This document shows positions 1 through 7,696 of a stretch of 64,000 nucleotides of DNA, in pieces. The DNA lies in the NCBI RefSeq assembly GCF_025642155.1, contig NZ_CP106798.1, positions 4,774,001 through 4,838,000 on the forward strand, in the 5' to 3' direction. Both the position numbers and the translations under genes were made by a program. The stretch comes from Streptomyces sp. HUAS 15-9. Lineage in GTDB: Bacteria; Actinomycetota; Actinomycetes; Streptomycetales; Streptomycetaceae. Each line of letters begins with the position of its first letter. Within the stretch, counting starts at the first letter, position 1. The notes under the pieces are model-generated. The model made no database searches. It saw only the letters and a list, made by a program, of their open reading frames with translations, and had not been told where the DNA came from.

Positions 1-1528
1 TGCGCGCCTCGTCGCGTTCGGTCTTTCCCTGGCGGCCGGAGTAGAGCTGGGCGGTGTATCCCTGGGCCTGGAGCCGCCGGGCGATCCACTCGGCCGAGTC
101 TGCGTACTCGGTGAAGACAACGGCCTGTTCACTGTTCCCAGGGTGGATTCCGTGGGCGGCCAGGCAGTCGTCGGTGAGCCGCTTCCACTTCGACGGCTGC
201 CAGCGAGAGTCACTGACTGTTGCCTCGATCTGCTGCACGAGGTTGTTGATCGCGGCCCGCTCAGCCCTGGTCGAGGCTGAGATCGTGTGAATCACCTTGG
301 CCTCATCGACCTCGGCCTCGTCACCGTGATCCTCGCGGTCGGCGATGAGCGCCGCCTCCGCCTCGCTCATCGCCCCCATGTGTTCGTGCCGCCGGCGCAG
401 TGTCTCGGCCAGCGCGTAGAGACTGGAGGCTGCTCGCTTGCCGTAGACCATGCGGGCAAGCGGCTGCGCCACTGGAGGGAAGAACCGGTCGACCATATCT
501 AGGGCAGCCCTGTAGAAGCCGTACTCGGTCTGCGAGAGCGGGACGCTGTGGTTGTGCGCGGTGCGCCCTTTGAACAGCCGGGTCGTGCCGTCGTAGTCGA
601 CTAAGTCTTCCTTCATCCGCCGCAGGAAGTGGATGGGGCCGGGACGCAGTGCACTGAGTTCGATGGTGGGGTCGTTTCCCGGATCCGGGTAGATCTCCGG
701 GTCCACCAGATGCAGCAGATGTCGGAAGAGCCACTCTTTGCCCCGGTGCGGCGTTGCCGTCATCAGCAGGGCCCGCGGGGTGTTCTTGGCCAGCAGCCGT
801 CCGACCTGGTGGAAGCCGGCGGCAGTCGGAGTCAGTCGGTGCGCCTCGTCGAAGACGACCAGATCCCAGCCGGCCTTGTCCGGCCGGATGGCGTCCTGCA
901 CTGCGGGGTTCACTGCTGCTAACTCCAGCGACACCACCCACAGGTCGTTGGAGTTCAGAGCGTCCTCACGCACCGTGGCCGAGGTCAGCTGACGCAGCCC
1001 GCCCCCCAGTAACCGCTGGAAGTCGTCCACCCACTTGGTGGCGAGGTTCGCCGGGCACACGATGATCGCGCGCTTTATCAGGCCGAGCCTCTGCATCTCA
1101 CGCAGATATAAGCCAGCCATGATCGTTTTTCCGGTACCCGGCTCGTCACAGAGAAGGAAACGCAGCAGGGGTTGGGGGAGCATCGCTCCGTAGACGGCCG
1201 TGGTCTGGTGCGCGTACGGCTTCAGCGGCGTGGCTGCCATCGCGCTGGACTCGGCATTGGTCGCCGCGGCGTTCATCCACTGAGTCCACATCGCGGCCAG
1301 CACACGGGCGGAGTTAGCCTGCCCGTCGCTGACGAGAGGTCGCACGGTCTCGGTGTCTCCGGCTGCCAGATTCACCTCGTGACGACGGTCCTCGTCGTCG
1401 ACCAGGATGAGATCCCATGTCCCCGATTGGTCACCGGGCAGAGCGAACCTGACTGTGGCGAACTCCGGGACGCCGACGGCTCGGACCCTCACTCTCTGGC
1501 CGCGCTCAAACATGCCTTGAGGCACCAT
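1..1528 (-). CDS. SNF2-type DEAD/DEAH helicase, 3' end outside window
   Basis: Superfamily 2 DNA translocase; 509 residues lie inside the window and the frame is still open at base 1. The ATPase core is intact: Walker A DEPGTGKT at residues 128-135, DEAH at 227-230, motif III MTATP at 256-260, and the start of the second RecA-like lobe (VVFTEYADSAEWIARRL) near the edge. The N-terminal 100 residues (FERGQRVRVR...) resemble the SH3-like lead-in of SNF2 helicases found in defence operons such as DISARM (DrmD) and related systems. The ATG at 1528 was chosen because the conserved GMFERGQ segment starts just after it; no convincing ribosome site is visible. Partner genes would lie left of the window, so no system can be assigned. 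Family call is firm; a defence role is inference. Confidence 0.85.
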   Translation of the reverse strand, partial: MVPQGMFERGQRVRVRAVGVPEFATVRFALPGDQSGTWDLILVDDEDRRHEVNLAAGDTETVRPLVSDGQANSARVLAAMWTQWMNAAATNAESSAMAATPLKPYAHQTTAVYGAMLPQPLLRFLLCDEPGTGKTIMAGLYLREMQRLGLIKRAIIVCPANLATKWVDDFQRLLGGGLRQLTSATVREDALNSNDLWVVSLELAAVNPAVQDAIRPDKAGWDLVVFDEAHRLTPTAAGFHQVGRLLAKNTPRALLMTATPHRGKEWLFRHLLHLVDPEIYPDPGNDPTIELSALRPGPIHFLRRMKEDLVDYDGTTRLFKGRTAHNHSVPLSQTEYGFYRAALDMVDRFFPPVAQPLARMVYGKRAASSLYALAETLRRRHEHMGAMSEAEAALIADREDHGDEAEVDEAKVIHTISASTRAERAAINNLVQQIEATVSDSRWQPSKWKRLTDDCLAAHGIHPGNSEQAVVFTEYADSAEWIARRLQAQGYTAQLYSGRQGKTERDEAR

Positions 1529-1825
1529 GCTTATGCGTCTGCGCCAAGGTGTGCCGGAATCCAGCTGATGAGACTGGCCACAAGCCAACCCGCTGGACGT
1601 GGACAAACAATGTCCTGGTCCCTCCCCCTCGGCCACCCATGGTTCCCCAACCTGGCCGACTAACGGATGGTCAAATTACAGTAACCAACTGCTGCTTCCA
1701 ATACTCAGAACACGAGGGTGGGAGCTTGATGGGCGGTTTCCGGCCACCCGCATCCGTAGGAGCAAGAACCGGTTGGAACGCTATGCCGTTCGTTCAGGTC
1801 AACTTCACGGGAGAGGAACTCGTTC

Positions 1826-1984
1826 ATGGGGCGATTTCGTCGTACCGCGGAGACCGTGACCGGAGCGACAGCTGATCAGCTGCTCGATAGCGGCTGGAAG
1901 CCTGCCCGGCTCGGGCTGGGATGGCAGGTCAGCAGGGCCTTCCTGGGTCCAAGATGGGTCCGGAAGGATGATGAAACCCCGTGA
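1826..1984 (+). CDS. Small basic ORF within a direct repeat
   Basis: A 52-residue ORF (MGRFRRTAETVTGA...WVRKDDETP) preceded by a purine-rich GAGAGGAA about 6 bases upstream. Its last 30 codons recur in the second copy of a direct repeat at 7460-7556, where the tail reads WVRKDSETP and ends at the matching stop, but the upstream half of that frame is broken by a stop. The conserved reading frame hints at a real small gene linked to the element ends, or simply at a non-coding end sequence that is open by chance. No family recognised. Confidence 0.3.
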   Translation: MGRFRRTAETVTGATADQLLDSGWKPARLGLGWQVSRAFLGPRWVRKDDETP

Positions 1985-2038
1985 ATGATCAGTGTGGCCC
2001 AGATGCTTCTAGGCTTGCTGACCTGCACAGACGAGGAA
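1893..2038 (+). repeat. Left copy of element-end direct repeat
   Basis: About 150 bp matching 7460-7607 in the same orientation. Shared blocks include CCTGGGTCCA, GATGGGTCCGGAAGGA, GAAACCCCGTGAA and GCTGACCTGCA. The right copy lies directly before the tRNA-Thr fragment, so this copy may be the relic of another element end. The two copies enclose the OGG-like, ABC-3C and HEPN genes. Confidence 0.65.
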
Positions 2039-2398
2039 AATAAACCGGACGACGAGGAGGGCCGAGGTTCCTCCGCGCACTCGGTCGGGTCGTAGACCCG
2101 GGCGCTCCGGAGGAGCCCCAGACGGTTCTCGCGGAAGCGATGCCAGGCTGTCGGATGCGCCTCGACGAGCGGCAGAGGCGCCTGGTGGCCGAGGCGAGTG
2201 ACTGGGTGCAGCGCGTCAGAGCGACGTACAGGCCGGGCTGCATTCTCTTGAGAGAATCGCGGTCTACACCACTACCCTGTGAGGCCGATGCGAGGGCTGG
2301 ATGGGTGCGGCGACTCCGTACCTGCCCCCGACTCCTGAGCGACCCGCGAACTGCCTGTGGCCCAGCCTCCCGCCTCCGCACCCCGCCAAGGAGCAAGA
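2039..2398 (+). other. Non-coding stretch
   Basis: No supported gene. A short segment near 2140-2215 translates to LDERQRRLVAEA, faintly like the N-terminus of ISAzo13-type transposases, but it is too short to call. The bases 2388-2393 (AAGGAG) form the ribosome binding site of the next gene. Confidence 0.4.
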
Positions 2399-3076
2399 GT
2401 GATCGTCCTGCCTGATAATGTCGACGTCCCCGACCGCGACACGGTCCTCGGCCAGGCGATTCCCTTCGACCGAGGCCGCTGGATATCCCTGCTCCCGGAT
2501 TCCACTTGGTGGCCGGCCGCGCTCGACGAGTGCCCGCATATCGGCCGCAGGCCCCGGGTGGACCGACGGGCCGTATTCGGCATCGCCCGACAGACGGACA
2601 CCGTCCAAGGCCGCCGCCTCCTGCTTGTCGCCGCCTTGGTCTGGGGGGCCGGCACCAAGGCGCAGTCGGTGAACCGGCGGGCACGCATCTTCGAGCACTC
2701 CTCACCCGCAGACATCGACGCTCGACTCGGCGAGGCACTCGACGTACTGCGGGAACGAGGCGCCGTTGATGCATACCGGGCATTCAATAACGATCAGCGC
2801 ATCCCTTTCCTCGGACCGGCATTCTTTACCAAGGTGCTCTACTTCGCCGGTCACGACAGCGCGACAGCGCCCCGCCGCGCGGTCATTCTCGACAGCGTCG
2901 TCTCACGGGCCCTCAAGGCCAAGGGTGCTGTGGACGCCACTTGGCCGGAGAACGGCTGGACCACGGACCAATACCGGCAGTACGTGGACGGGGTGCAGGA
3001 GCACGCGCGGGCCCGAGGTGCACTCCCGGATCAAGTCGAGGCAGCTTTGTTCTCCCACGGTAGGCAGTTGGCCTGA
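2399..3076 (+). CDS. OGG-fold (HhH-GPD-like) DNA glycosylase family protein
   Basis: 225-residue protein resembling the '8-oxoguanine DNA glycosylase OGG fold' group. Residues about 133-150 (RIPFLGPAFFTKVLYF) form a helix-hairpin-helix-like segment whose Lys145 sits where OGG/MutY-type enzymes carry the catalytic lysine, and VILDSVVSRAL places Asp165 where the family aspartate is expected. The GTG at 2399 is preferred over an in-frame GTG at 2357 because AAGGAG lies five bases before it. It sits just upstream of a broken metallopeptidase and the ABC-3C operon on the same strand. Family members are often found in mobile or defence contexts; whether this one excises damaged or modified phage bases is inference. 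Confidence 0.7.
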   Translation: MIVLPDNVDVPDRDTVLGQAIPFDRGRWISLLPDSTWWPAALDECPHIGRRPRVDRRAVFGIARQTDTVQGRRLLLVAALVWGAGTKAQSVNRRARIFEHSSPADIDARLGEALDVLRERGAVDAYRAFNNDQRIPFLGPAFFTKVLYFAGHDSATAPRRAVILDSVVSRALKAKGAVDATWPENGWTTDQYRQYVDGVQEHARARGALPDQVEAALFSHGRQLA

Positions 3077-3096
3077 TTGAATCGCTCCGGGTCTGA

Positions 3097-3303
3097 TGGA
3101 AGCTCCGCCGGGCCGCGATGCAACTCCCCGCGAAGTTGATCGACTACGTCCTGACGCATGAACTAGCTCACCTGTACAAACGTGAGCATTCGCCAGGATT
3201 CTGGACCCTCGTCGGCCGGGCCCTTCAGGACTATCGCGAGAGGAGAGACAAGCTAGATCAGTTTGGTGCACTCCTGCGGCTCCCAGGGCCGGTGGGTTCG
3301 TGA
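3097..3303 (+). pseudogene. YgjP/DUF45 metallopeptidase, 5'-truncated remnant
   Basis: Only the C-terminal zinc-binding part of a YgjP-like (DUF45, M48-related) metallopeptidase remains. WKLRRAAMQLPAKLIDYVLT is followed by HELAH and HSPxFW, the usual metal-binding signature, then about 25 residues to the stop. Full proteins are roughly 230-250 residues; here an in-frame TGA lies eight codons before Met3118, and no N-terminal domain is found upstream. The family commonly accompanies type I restriction hsdR genes, so this looks like debris of a former restriction locus. A 61-residue product from ATG 3118 is possible but would lack the fold's N-terminal half. Confidence 0.7.
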
Positions 3304-3404
3304 AGGAAGGCTGGTCAGCCCCGAGTTGTCTGGGAAGCGGGCTACTCAGTGGGCTGGTAAGCCACTACGGTGCGTAGAGAGAGAACAGCACAGGGGAGGC
3401 GCCG

Positions 3405-4352
3405 GTGCTCCCGCACCAGAGGCAGTACGCGCACAGCAAGTTCCGGATGATGGTCGCGGGCAGCGCGGGCAACGAGTTCGAGAAGCTCTTCCACCTCCTG
3501 ATGGAACTACGCTACGACGACTACATTCCGATCCGGACCGCCGGCAGCATCGGTGACCTTGGCGGAGACGGCCTGCGGACGTCGTGCCGGACCCTGTACG
3601 CCTGCTACGCGCCAGAGACCTTTGACGTGTTCTCGGTGAAGGGCAAGTTCCACGGAGACGTGGAGAGCGCCATCATCCAGCGCCCGGAACAGTTCGATAC
3701 CTTCGTCTTCGTCCACAACGACCAGCGTGGAGGCATCCACCCCGTCATATCGGGGCTGCTCATGGATGCTGGCCAGACGTTCCCTCGCGTCGCCTTCCAG
3801 CAGATGGGACCTCAGAAGCTCTGGAACGAGGCGATGTATCTCGATCGCTTGCAGATGGAGATCCTGCTCGGCGAGACGATCCCGGTTGAGCAGGTCGTCT
3901 ACAGCATCGGCCTCGCCGAGATCGAGCCACTGCTGAAGCATCTTTCCGAGAAGCGTCAGCGTGTTCCCGACGCCTCCGTTCCGTTGCCCACCACCTACAA
4001 GGTCGACTTCAACGGCCTCTCGGAGCAGGCTCGGGCGGTGCTCCAGGCTGGCCGGCCCTACGTCCATCTCGTCGACCAGTACTACCGAGACCTGCTCGAC
4101 CAGATGGAGCGGGATGAGACAGCTGCCGGATTCCAGGCGTACTACAGGCGGATGCGGCACGAGTATGGCGACGACACAGACGAGATCCTCTGGCAGATGC
4201 AACGCTTCGTGCTGGGCCAGGAGGCTCCGCGGTGGAACCGTGATGAAGCCGCAAAGGCCGTCCTCGCGTACTTCTTCGACGAATGTGACATCTTCGAGGT
4301 CCCCCCACCGGGATGGAGACCGACACACGTAGCGGACGGAGGCGCATCATGA
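3405..4352 (+). CDS. ABC-3C system effector component, predicted PD-(D/E)XK nuclease N-terminus
   Basis: First gene of a three-gene ABC-3C (ABC three-component) operon. The 315-residue product begins with a segment like restriction-endonuclease folds: AGNEFEKLFHLLMEL, then GDLGGDGL (Asp51, Asp55) and FSVKGK (Lys79/Lys81), a plausible D...(D/E)xK arrangement. The rest, rich in acidic helices (HLSEKRQRVPDASVPL, ILWQMQRFVLG), matches the C-terminal domain that couples effectors to the ATPase in this system. GTG 3405 has GGGGAGG at 3393-3399, five bases upstream. Its stop overlaps the ATG of the middle component (ATGA). System assignment is good; the nuclease call rests on motif reading only. Confidence 0.72.
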   Translation: MLPHQRQYAHSKFRMMVAGSAGNEFEKLFHLLMELRYDDYIPIRTAGSIGDLGGDGLRTSCRTLYACYAPETFDVFSVKGKFHGDVESAIIQRPEQFDTFVFVHNDQRGGIHPVISGLLMDAGQTFPRVAFQQMGPQKLWNEAMYLDRLQMEILLGETIPVEQVVYSIGLAEIEPLLKHLSEKRQRVPDASVPLPTTYKVDFNGLSEQARAVLQAGRPYVHLVDQYYRDLLDQMERDETAAGFQAYYRRMRHEYGDDTDEILWQMQRFVLGQEAPRWNRDEAAKAVLAYFFDECDIFEVPPPGWRPTHVADGGAS

Positions 4353-4615
4353 TCACCCCGACCAAGGGGATCGCTCCCGACCGTGCGCTATTGGCTGTCG
4401 GCGCCCAGATCATCATGCAACTGGACCACCCCCTCACAGTCAGCCAGACATGGGCCCGTCTCCGCGAGTGGCGGCGAGGACACGACCATCCGGCGCCCCT
4501 CTCCTTTGGCTGGTTCGTTTTGGCCCTGGACGTACTGCACGCCCTTGATCTCGTTGACTTGAGAGACGACCTCCTCACCAGAAAGGCCGCCCATGCTGCG
4601 CCGGCTCAGCGCTGA
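4349..4615 (+). CDS. ABC-3C system middle component
   Basis: Small 88-residue protein between the effector and the ATPase, the place always taken by the 'middle component' in ABC-3C operons. It reads PTKGIAPDRALLAVGAQIIM, then PLSFGWFVLALDVLHALDLV, the pattern of the winged-helix-like middle components that bridge the other two proteins. Its ATG at 4349 overlaps the upstream TGA (ATGA), and its 3' end overlaps the ATPase start by 23 bases, so the three genes must be translated together. Confidence 0.75.
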   Translation: MITPTKGIAPDRALLAVGAQIIMQLDHPLTVSQTWARLREWRRGHDHPAPLSFGWFVLALDVLHALDLVDLRDDLLTRKAAHAAPAQR

Positions 4616-6371
4616 CAATGAGCGGTTCAAGACGGTCACCTTCCAGCCCGGCCTCAACCTCGTCGTAGCGGAGGCCACCGCAGCCTCTCGATCAACCGAC
4701 AGCCGAAACGGCTCAGGCAAGTCGAGCATGATCGAGCTACTGCACTTCCTGCTGGGTGCACGAGCGGACAACAAGCATCTGGCAGCCCGCAAAGAGCTGC
4801 GTCAGACGGTCTTCACACTCAGCCTGGACTGGCCCGGTCTGAGCCAGGAGCTGAGCGTCAGCCGGTCCGGCACTGACGTCAAGCACGTCACGCTTCGCCC
4901 GAGCCTCCGGAATCACCCAGAGTTGAGTGGTTCATCTGAGTGGTCCCTGTTTGGATTTGGAGCCGAAGAGGAGCAGACGGTCACTCTCGCTGAGTGGCAG
5001 GCGCTGATCGACAAGGAGCTCTTCGGCCTCACCGGGGAGCATCCCGGAGTCAGCGGTCGAGGGCTGCTTTCCTTCCTCATCCGCCGCGTTGGCGACCATG
5101 GCTTCAATGAAGCGGTGCGCAGCTTCTCGCGCCAGTCAGAGGCGAAGGCGACACCGAATCTGGCCTACCTGCTCGGCCTCGATTCCGCCCTTGCCGCCCG
5201 ATATCAGGACATCGCGGCGAAGAAGGCCACGCGAGACCAGTTGAAGAAGGCGGTGGACGACCCCGTCTGGGGCAAGGTGATCGGTAAGACAGCCGACCTT
5301 CGTGGCGAGATTGCCGTTCGGAACTCGAAGATCGTTGAACTCCAGAGAGAGATCGATGCATTCCGCGTCGTTCCGCAGTACGAGGAGCTAAAGGAGCGGG
5401 CTGACGAGCTGAGCCGGCGAGTCCAGGATCTTGGTACGCAAGACGTGATCGACCGGCGGAATCTCGACCACCTCGAAAAGGCGGTGGCCGAGGCAGTTGA
5501 TCCCGAGGTGCAATACCTGGAGCAGGTCTACGGCGAACTGGGCCTCATGCTGCCTGGGCAAGCTCTCAAACGGTTCGAGGACGTACGAGCCTTCCACACA
5601 GCGGTAGTAAGAAACCGGCGTACATACCTCGGAGAGGAAATCGAGGCGACCCGCCGCAACCTTGAGGCCCGCAAAGCCGAGCGAGCCCGACTCGACACAG
5701 AGCTGAGTGCTGTCCTGAAGGACCTGAGTGAAGGTGGGGCGCTCGACCGTCTCACGGCGCTGCAGAAGATCCTGGCCCAGGAAGAGGCAAAGCTCGGGGC
5801 GCTGCAGCACCGATTGGAAGTCGCCCAGACGGTGGAAGCGAGCAGCCGAGAAATCGAGGCGACGCGCATCGACCTCGTCCGGGAAGTCGACACTGATCTA
5901 CAGGAGAGGCAACAGCAGATCAACCAGGCAACCGTTTTGTTCCACGAGCTTGCCAGCAGGCTGTACGGCAACGATCGGCCGGCCTACCTCTCGGTCGAGG
6001 CTGGCAAAAGCAGCCTGAAGATCACTCCAAAGATCAGCAGCGATGTCAGCCAGGGGATCAACAAGATGTCGATCTTCTGCTTCGACCTCACGATGGCCGT
6101 CATCGGCCATCGTGAGGGTCGGGCGCCTGACTTCCTCGTCCACGACAGTCACATCTTTGATGGAGTCGACGACCGACAGGTAACGCGAGCCCTCGAAGCC
6201 GCGGTGGATATCACCGAGACGGAAGGCATGCAGTACATCGTCACAATCAACGAAGACAAGCTCACCCAGACCCGTAGTCTCGGGTTCGATCCGACGCCCT
6301 ACATCATAGAGCCACTGCTAACAGATGCTTACGACGAAGGCGGGCTCTTCGGATTCCGGTTCGAACGGTAG
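4593..6371 (+). CDS. ABC-3C SMC-like ATPase (DUF2326 family)
   Basis: 592-residue SMC/Rad50-like ABC ATPase, the motor of the ABC-3C system. Walker A RNGSGKSS is at residues 38-45. A central coiled coil (about 200-445, with many EL/KER heptads such as KERADELSRRVQDLG) follows. The C-terminal half carries the DUF2326 region with an ABC-like signature stretch (SSDVSQGINKMS, about residue 480) and Walker B LVHDSHIFDG near 513-522. This layout is typical of the family (about 560-600 residues). The product is thought to sense invading nucleoprotein and license the effector, by analogy with other conflict ATPases; no such system has been followed here experimentally. Confidence 0.85.
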   Translation: MLRRLSADNERFKTVTFQPGLNLVVAEATAASRSTDSRNGSGKSSMIELLHFLLGARADNKHLAARKELRQTVFTLSLDWPGLSQELSVSRSGTDVKHVTLRPSLRNHPELSGSSEWSLFGFGAEEEQTVTLAEWQALIDKELFGLTGEHPGVSGRGLLSFLIRRVGDHGFNEAVRSFSRQSEAKATPNLAYLLGLDSALAARYQDIAAKKATRDQLKKAVDDPVWGKVIGKTADLRGEIAVRNSKIVELQREIDAFRVVPQYEELKERADELSRRVQDLGTQDVIDRRNLDHLEKAVAEAVDPEVQYLEQVYGELGLMLPGQALKRFEDVRAFHTAVVRNRRTYLGEEIEATRRNLEARKAERARLDTELSAVLKDLSEGGALDRLTALQKILAQEEAKLGALQHRLEVAQTVEASSREIEATRIDLVREVDTDLQERQQQINQATVLFHELASRLYGNDRPAYLSVEAGKSSLKITPKISSDVSQGINKMSIFCFDLTMAVIGHREGRAPDFLVHDSHIFDGVDDRQVTRALEAAVDITETEGMQYIVTINEDKLTQTRSLGFDPTPYIIEPLLTDAYDEGGLFGFRFER

Positions 6372-6393
6372 GGATGGCTGCGAACATCGGAAG

Positions 6394-6546
6394 TCAGGTC
6401 CCGTTGAGCTTTCCCCGCGGTCCGAGGTACTGTTCCCATCCCGCCTCCAACATCCAAGCGACAGCGCTTATTCTCTCCAGGGCCTCGTCAGCCATCTCGT
6501 CGTCAAAGTCCCAAGCCGGAGGCTGAGCGCCACTGAAGGTCGACAT
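6394..6546 (-). CDS. Small acidic ORF overlapping the HEPN gene (possible antitoxin or frameshifted tail)
   Basis: A 50-residue frame starting at ATG 6546 inside the end of the HEPN gene (44-base overlap, -strand). It encodes MSTFSGAQPPAWDFDD..., then ALERISAVAWMLEAGWEQYL, ending GKLNGT. It is acidic and helix-rich and uses the GC-rich third positions of real genes, whereas the HEPN frame over the same bases reads as a meaningless tail (WRSASGLGL). Either this is the true C-terminus of the HEPN protein, lost by a frameshift near 6540, or a separate overlapping gene, which would suit a toxin-antitoxin pair. Its stop lies 22 bases from the convergent ATPase gene end. Confidence 0.45.
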   Translation of the reverse strand: MSTFSGAQPPAWDFDDEMADEALERISAVAWMLEAGWEQYLGPRGKLNGT

Positions 6547-7069
6547 CGTCGATAAGCCGATGCGCGAACGAGTTGCGGCGATCCCGCAGCCACGAGATGT
6601 GCTCGTCGAGTTCCGTGCGGTCGATCACTGCTGACCAGCGTGCCGCGAGTTCCCCAGCCTTACGCGTGAGGCCAGCCCTATGCAGGCGCTCGTCGCCGGG
6701 CTGGTCCAGCATCTGGTTCATCAGGGCCTCGAGGGCGGCAACAGAGGCAACGACGATCACGCCAGCACTGATCTGACGCACGTCCGTGTCGAGCACGTTC
6801 ACCGACTCGTCGAGCATGAGGTCGCTCTCACCCTCCCAGCCACGGACTCGATGGGCCCCGGTCTCGCGGTTCGCGTGGAGCTCTGCCAGCTCGACATCGA
6901 CGCTTTTTGTGATCTTGCTGCGAAGCCACGCAAGGGACGAGACGCGGTACTCGAAGGAGACGAACTCAACGCGTGAGTGCCGGCTGGCGAAGTATTCGTC
7001 GCCGTAGGCGAGCACGTACCAGCCATTCTTCGTGTCCCCGTTCCCGTACTCGGCTCCTGCCTCGGCCAT
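6503..7069 (-). CDS. HEPN-domain protein, predicted RNase
   Basis: 188-residue protein (ATG 7069, GAGAGG about nine bases upstream; a TTG at 7078 is the longer option). The C-terminal helical half (VVASVAALEALMNQML, then ELDEHISWLRDRRNSFAHR) ends with the HEPN R-x4-H signature, Arg165 to His170, the catalytic motif of HEPN ribonucleases in toxin-antitoxin, abortive infection and CRISPR systems. The N-terminal 70 residues form a beta-rich domain of unknown type. It lies convergent to the ABC-3C operon in the same cargo block. RNase action is inferred from the motif; a structural HEPN protein is the alternative. Confidence 0.65.
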   Translation of the reverse strand: MAEAGAEYGNGDTKNGWYVLAYGDEYFASRHSRVEFVSFEYRVSSLAWLRSKITKSVDVELAELHANRETGAHRVRGWEGESDLMLDESVNVLDTDVRQISAGVIVVASVAALEALMNQMLDQPGDERLHRAGLTRKAGELAARWSAVIDRTELDEHISWLRDRRNSFAHRLIDDVDLQWRSASGLGL

Positions 7070-7647
7070 GCGGATCAACCTCTCGTCCTACCTCTACATA
7101 ACTGATCAGCTTCTCACGGAGAGAGATGGTCGGCTCAGGATTCTCTGAGGAGGCGAGGGCGGAGGGCACAGCAGGTAGGGAACCAGACGTTCTTGGCGCA
7201 AACGTGACCTTGACCCAGTGCGTTCACCGCCTGAGCCGCGATATGCACACACGGCTCGCACGTGCCCGGTAGGAAAAGGCAGCCAGGCCCAGGGCTGAGG
7301 CCAGATGACTGCCACAACTCCGGTGGCCAGCCACGCCAAGAAGCACGTGGAGATTCAAGTCCCTGCATCTGCAACACCAAGGACGCCGCTCACGCCGGGG
7401 TTGGGCCCCCTCGCATCGCAAGGCCTCTGCGCTGGACGCGCCTTTGCCGCCCGGCCTGAGCTGGAGGCCTACCCGGTTGGGACCCGGTCGGCCAGCCAGC
7501 AGGACATCCCTGGGTCCAGGATGGGTCCGGAAGGACAGTGAAACCCCGTGAACGATCACCGCGTCCGGGATACGCGCATGCGAGCTGACCTGCATAGACG
7601 GGAGAAACAGGGGTGGCCAGGGAATGCCGGGGCAACGCTCTGGCGAG
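7070..7647 (+). other. Element-end region without a confident gene
   Basis: Between the HEPN start and the tRNA fragment several short frames exist. A minus-strand stretch near 7230-7330 encodes a hydrophobic run (LATGVVAVIWPQPWAWL) and, in another frame, a Cys-rich string (PGTCEPCVHIAAQAV), suggesting a decayed membrane or transfer gene. Bases 7460-7607 are the right copy of the direct repeat. No intact gene is supported. Confidence 0.4.
7460..7607 (+). repeat. Right copy of element-end direct repeat
   Basis: Matches 1893-2038 in the same orientation over about 150 bp, with near-identity from CCTGGGTCCA to the GAAACCCCGTGAA block. It ends about 40 bases before the tRNA-Thr 3' fragment, the expected place for integrase-binding or element-terminal sequence. 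Confidence 0.65.
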
Positions 7648-7692
7648 CTCGTAATGCGTAGGTCTCGGGTTCGAATCCCGAAGGCGGCTCCA
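7648..7692 (+). mobile_element. Right attachment site: 3' half of tRNA-Thr(CGT)
   Basis: From the anticodon loop CTCGTAA the sequence runs TGCGT (3' anticodon stem), AGGTC, a perfect T arm (TCGGG-TTCGAAT-CCCGA), the 3' acceptor strand AGGCGGC, the discriminator T and CCA at 7690-7692. The 5' anticodon stem that should read ACGCA is instead GCGAG, and no D arm or 5' acceptor strand (GCCGCCT) precedes it, so this is half a tRNA. Integration into the 3' half of tRNA genes, with crossover in the anticodon loop, is usual for actinomycete integrative elements. The intact tRNA should lie left of the window. Confidence 0.8.
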
Positions 7693-7696
7693 GCGA

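Noticed and set aside
2140..2215. LDERQRRLVAEA similarity to ISAzo13-type transposase N-termini
   Set aside because: Only about 12 residues match; too little to claim an insertion sequence.
1989..2783. 264-residue minus-strand ORF
   Set aside because: Overlaps the OGG-like gene, which has a strong ribosome site and family motifs; composition is that of a GC-rich shadow frame.
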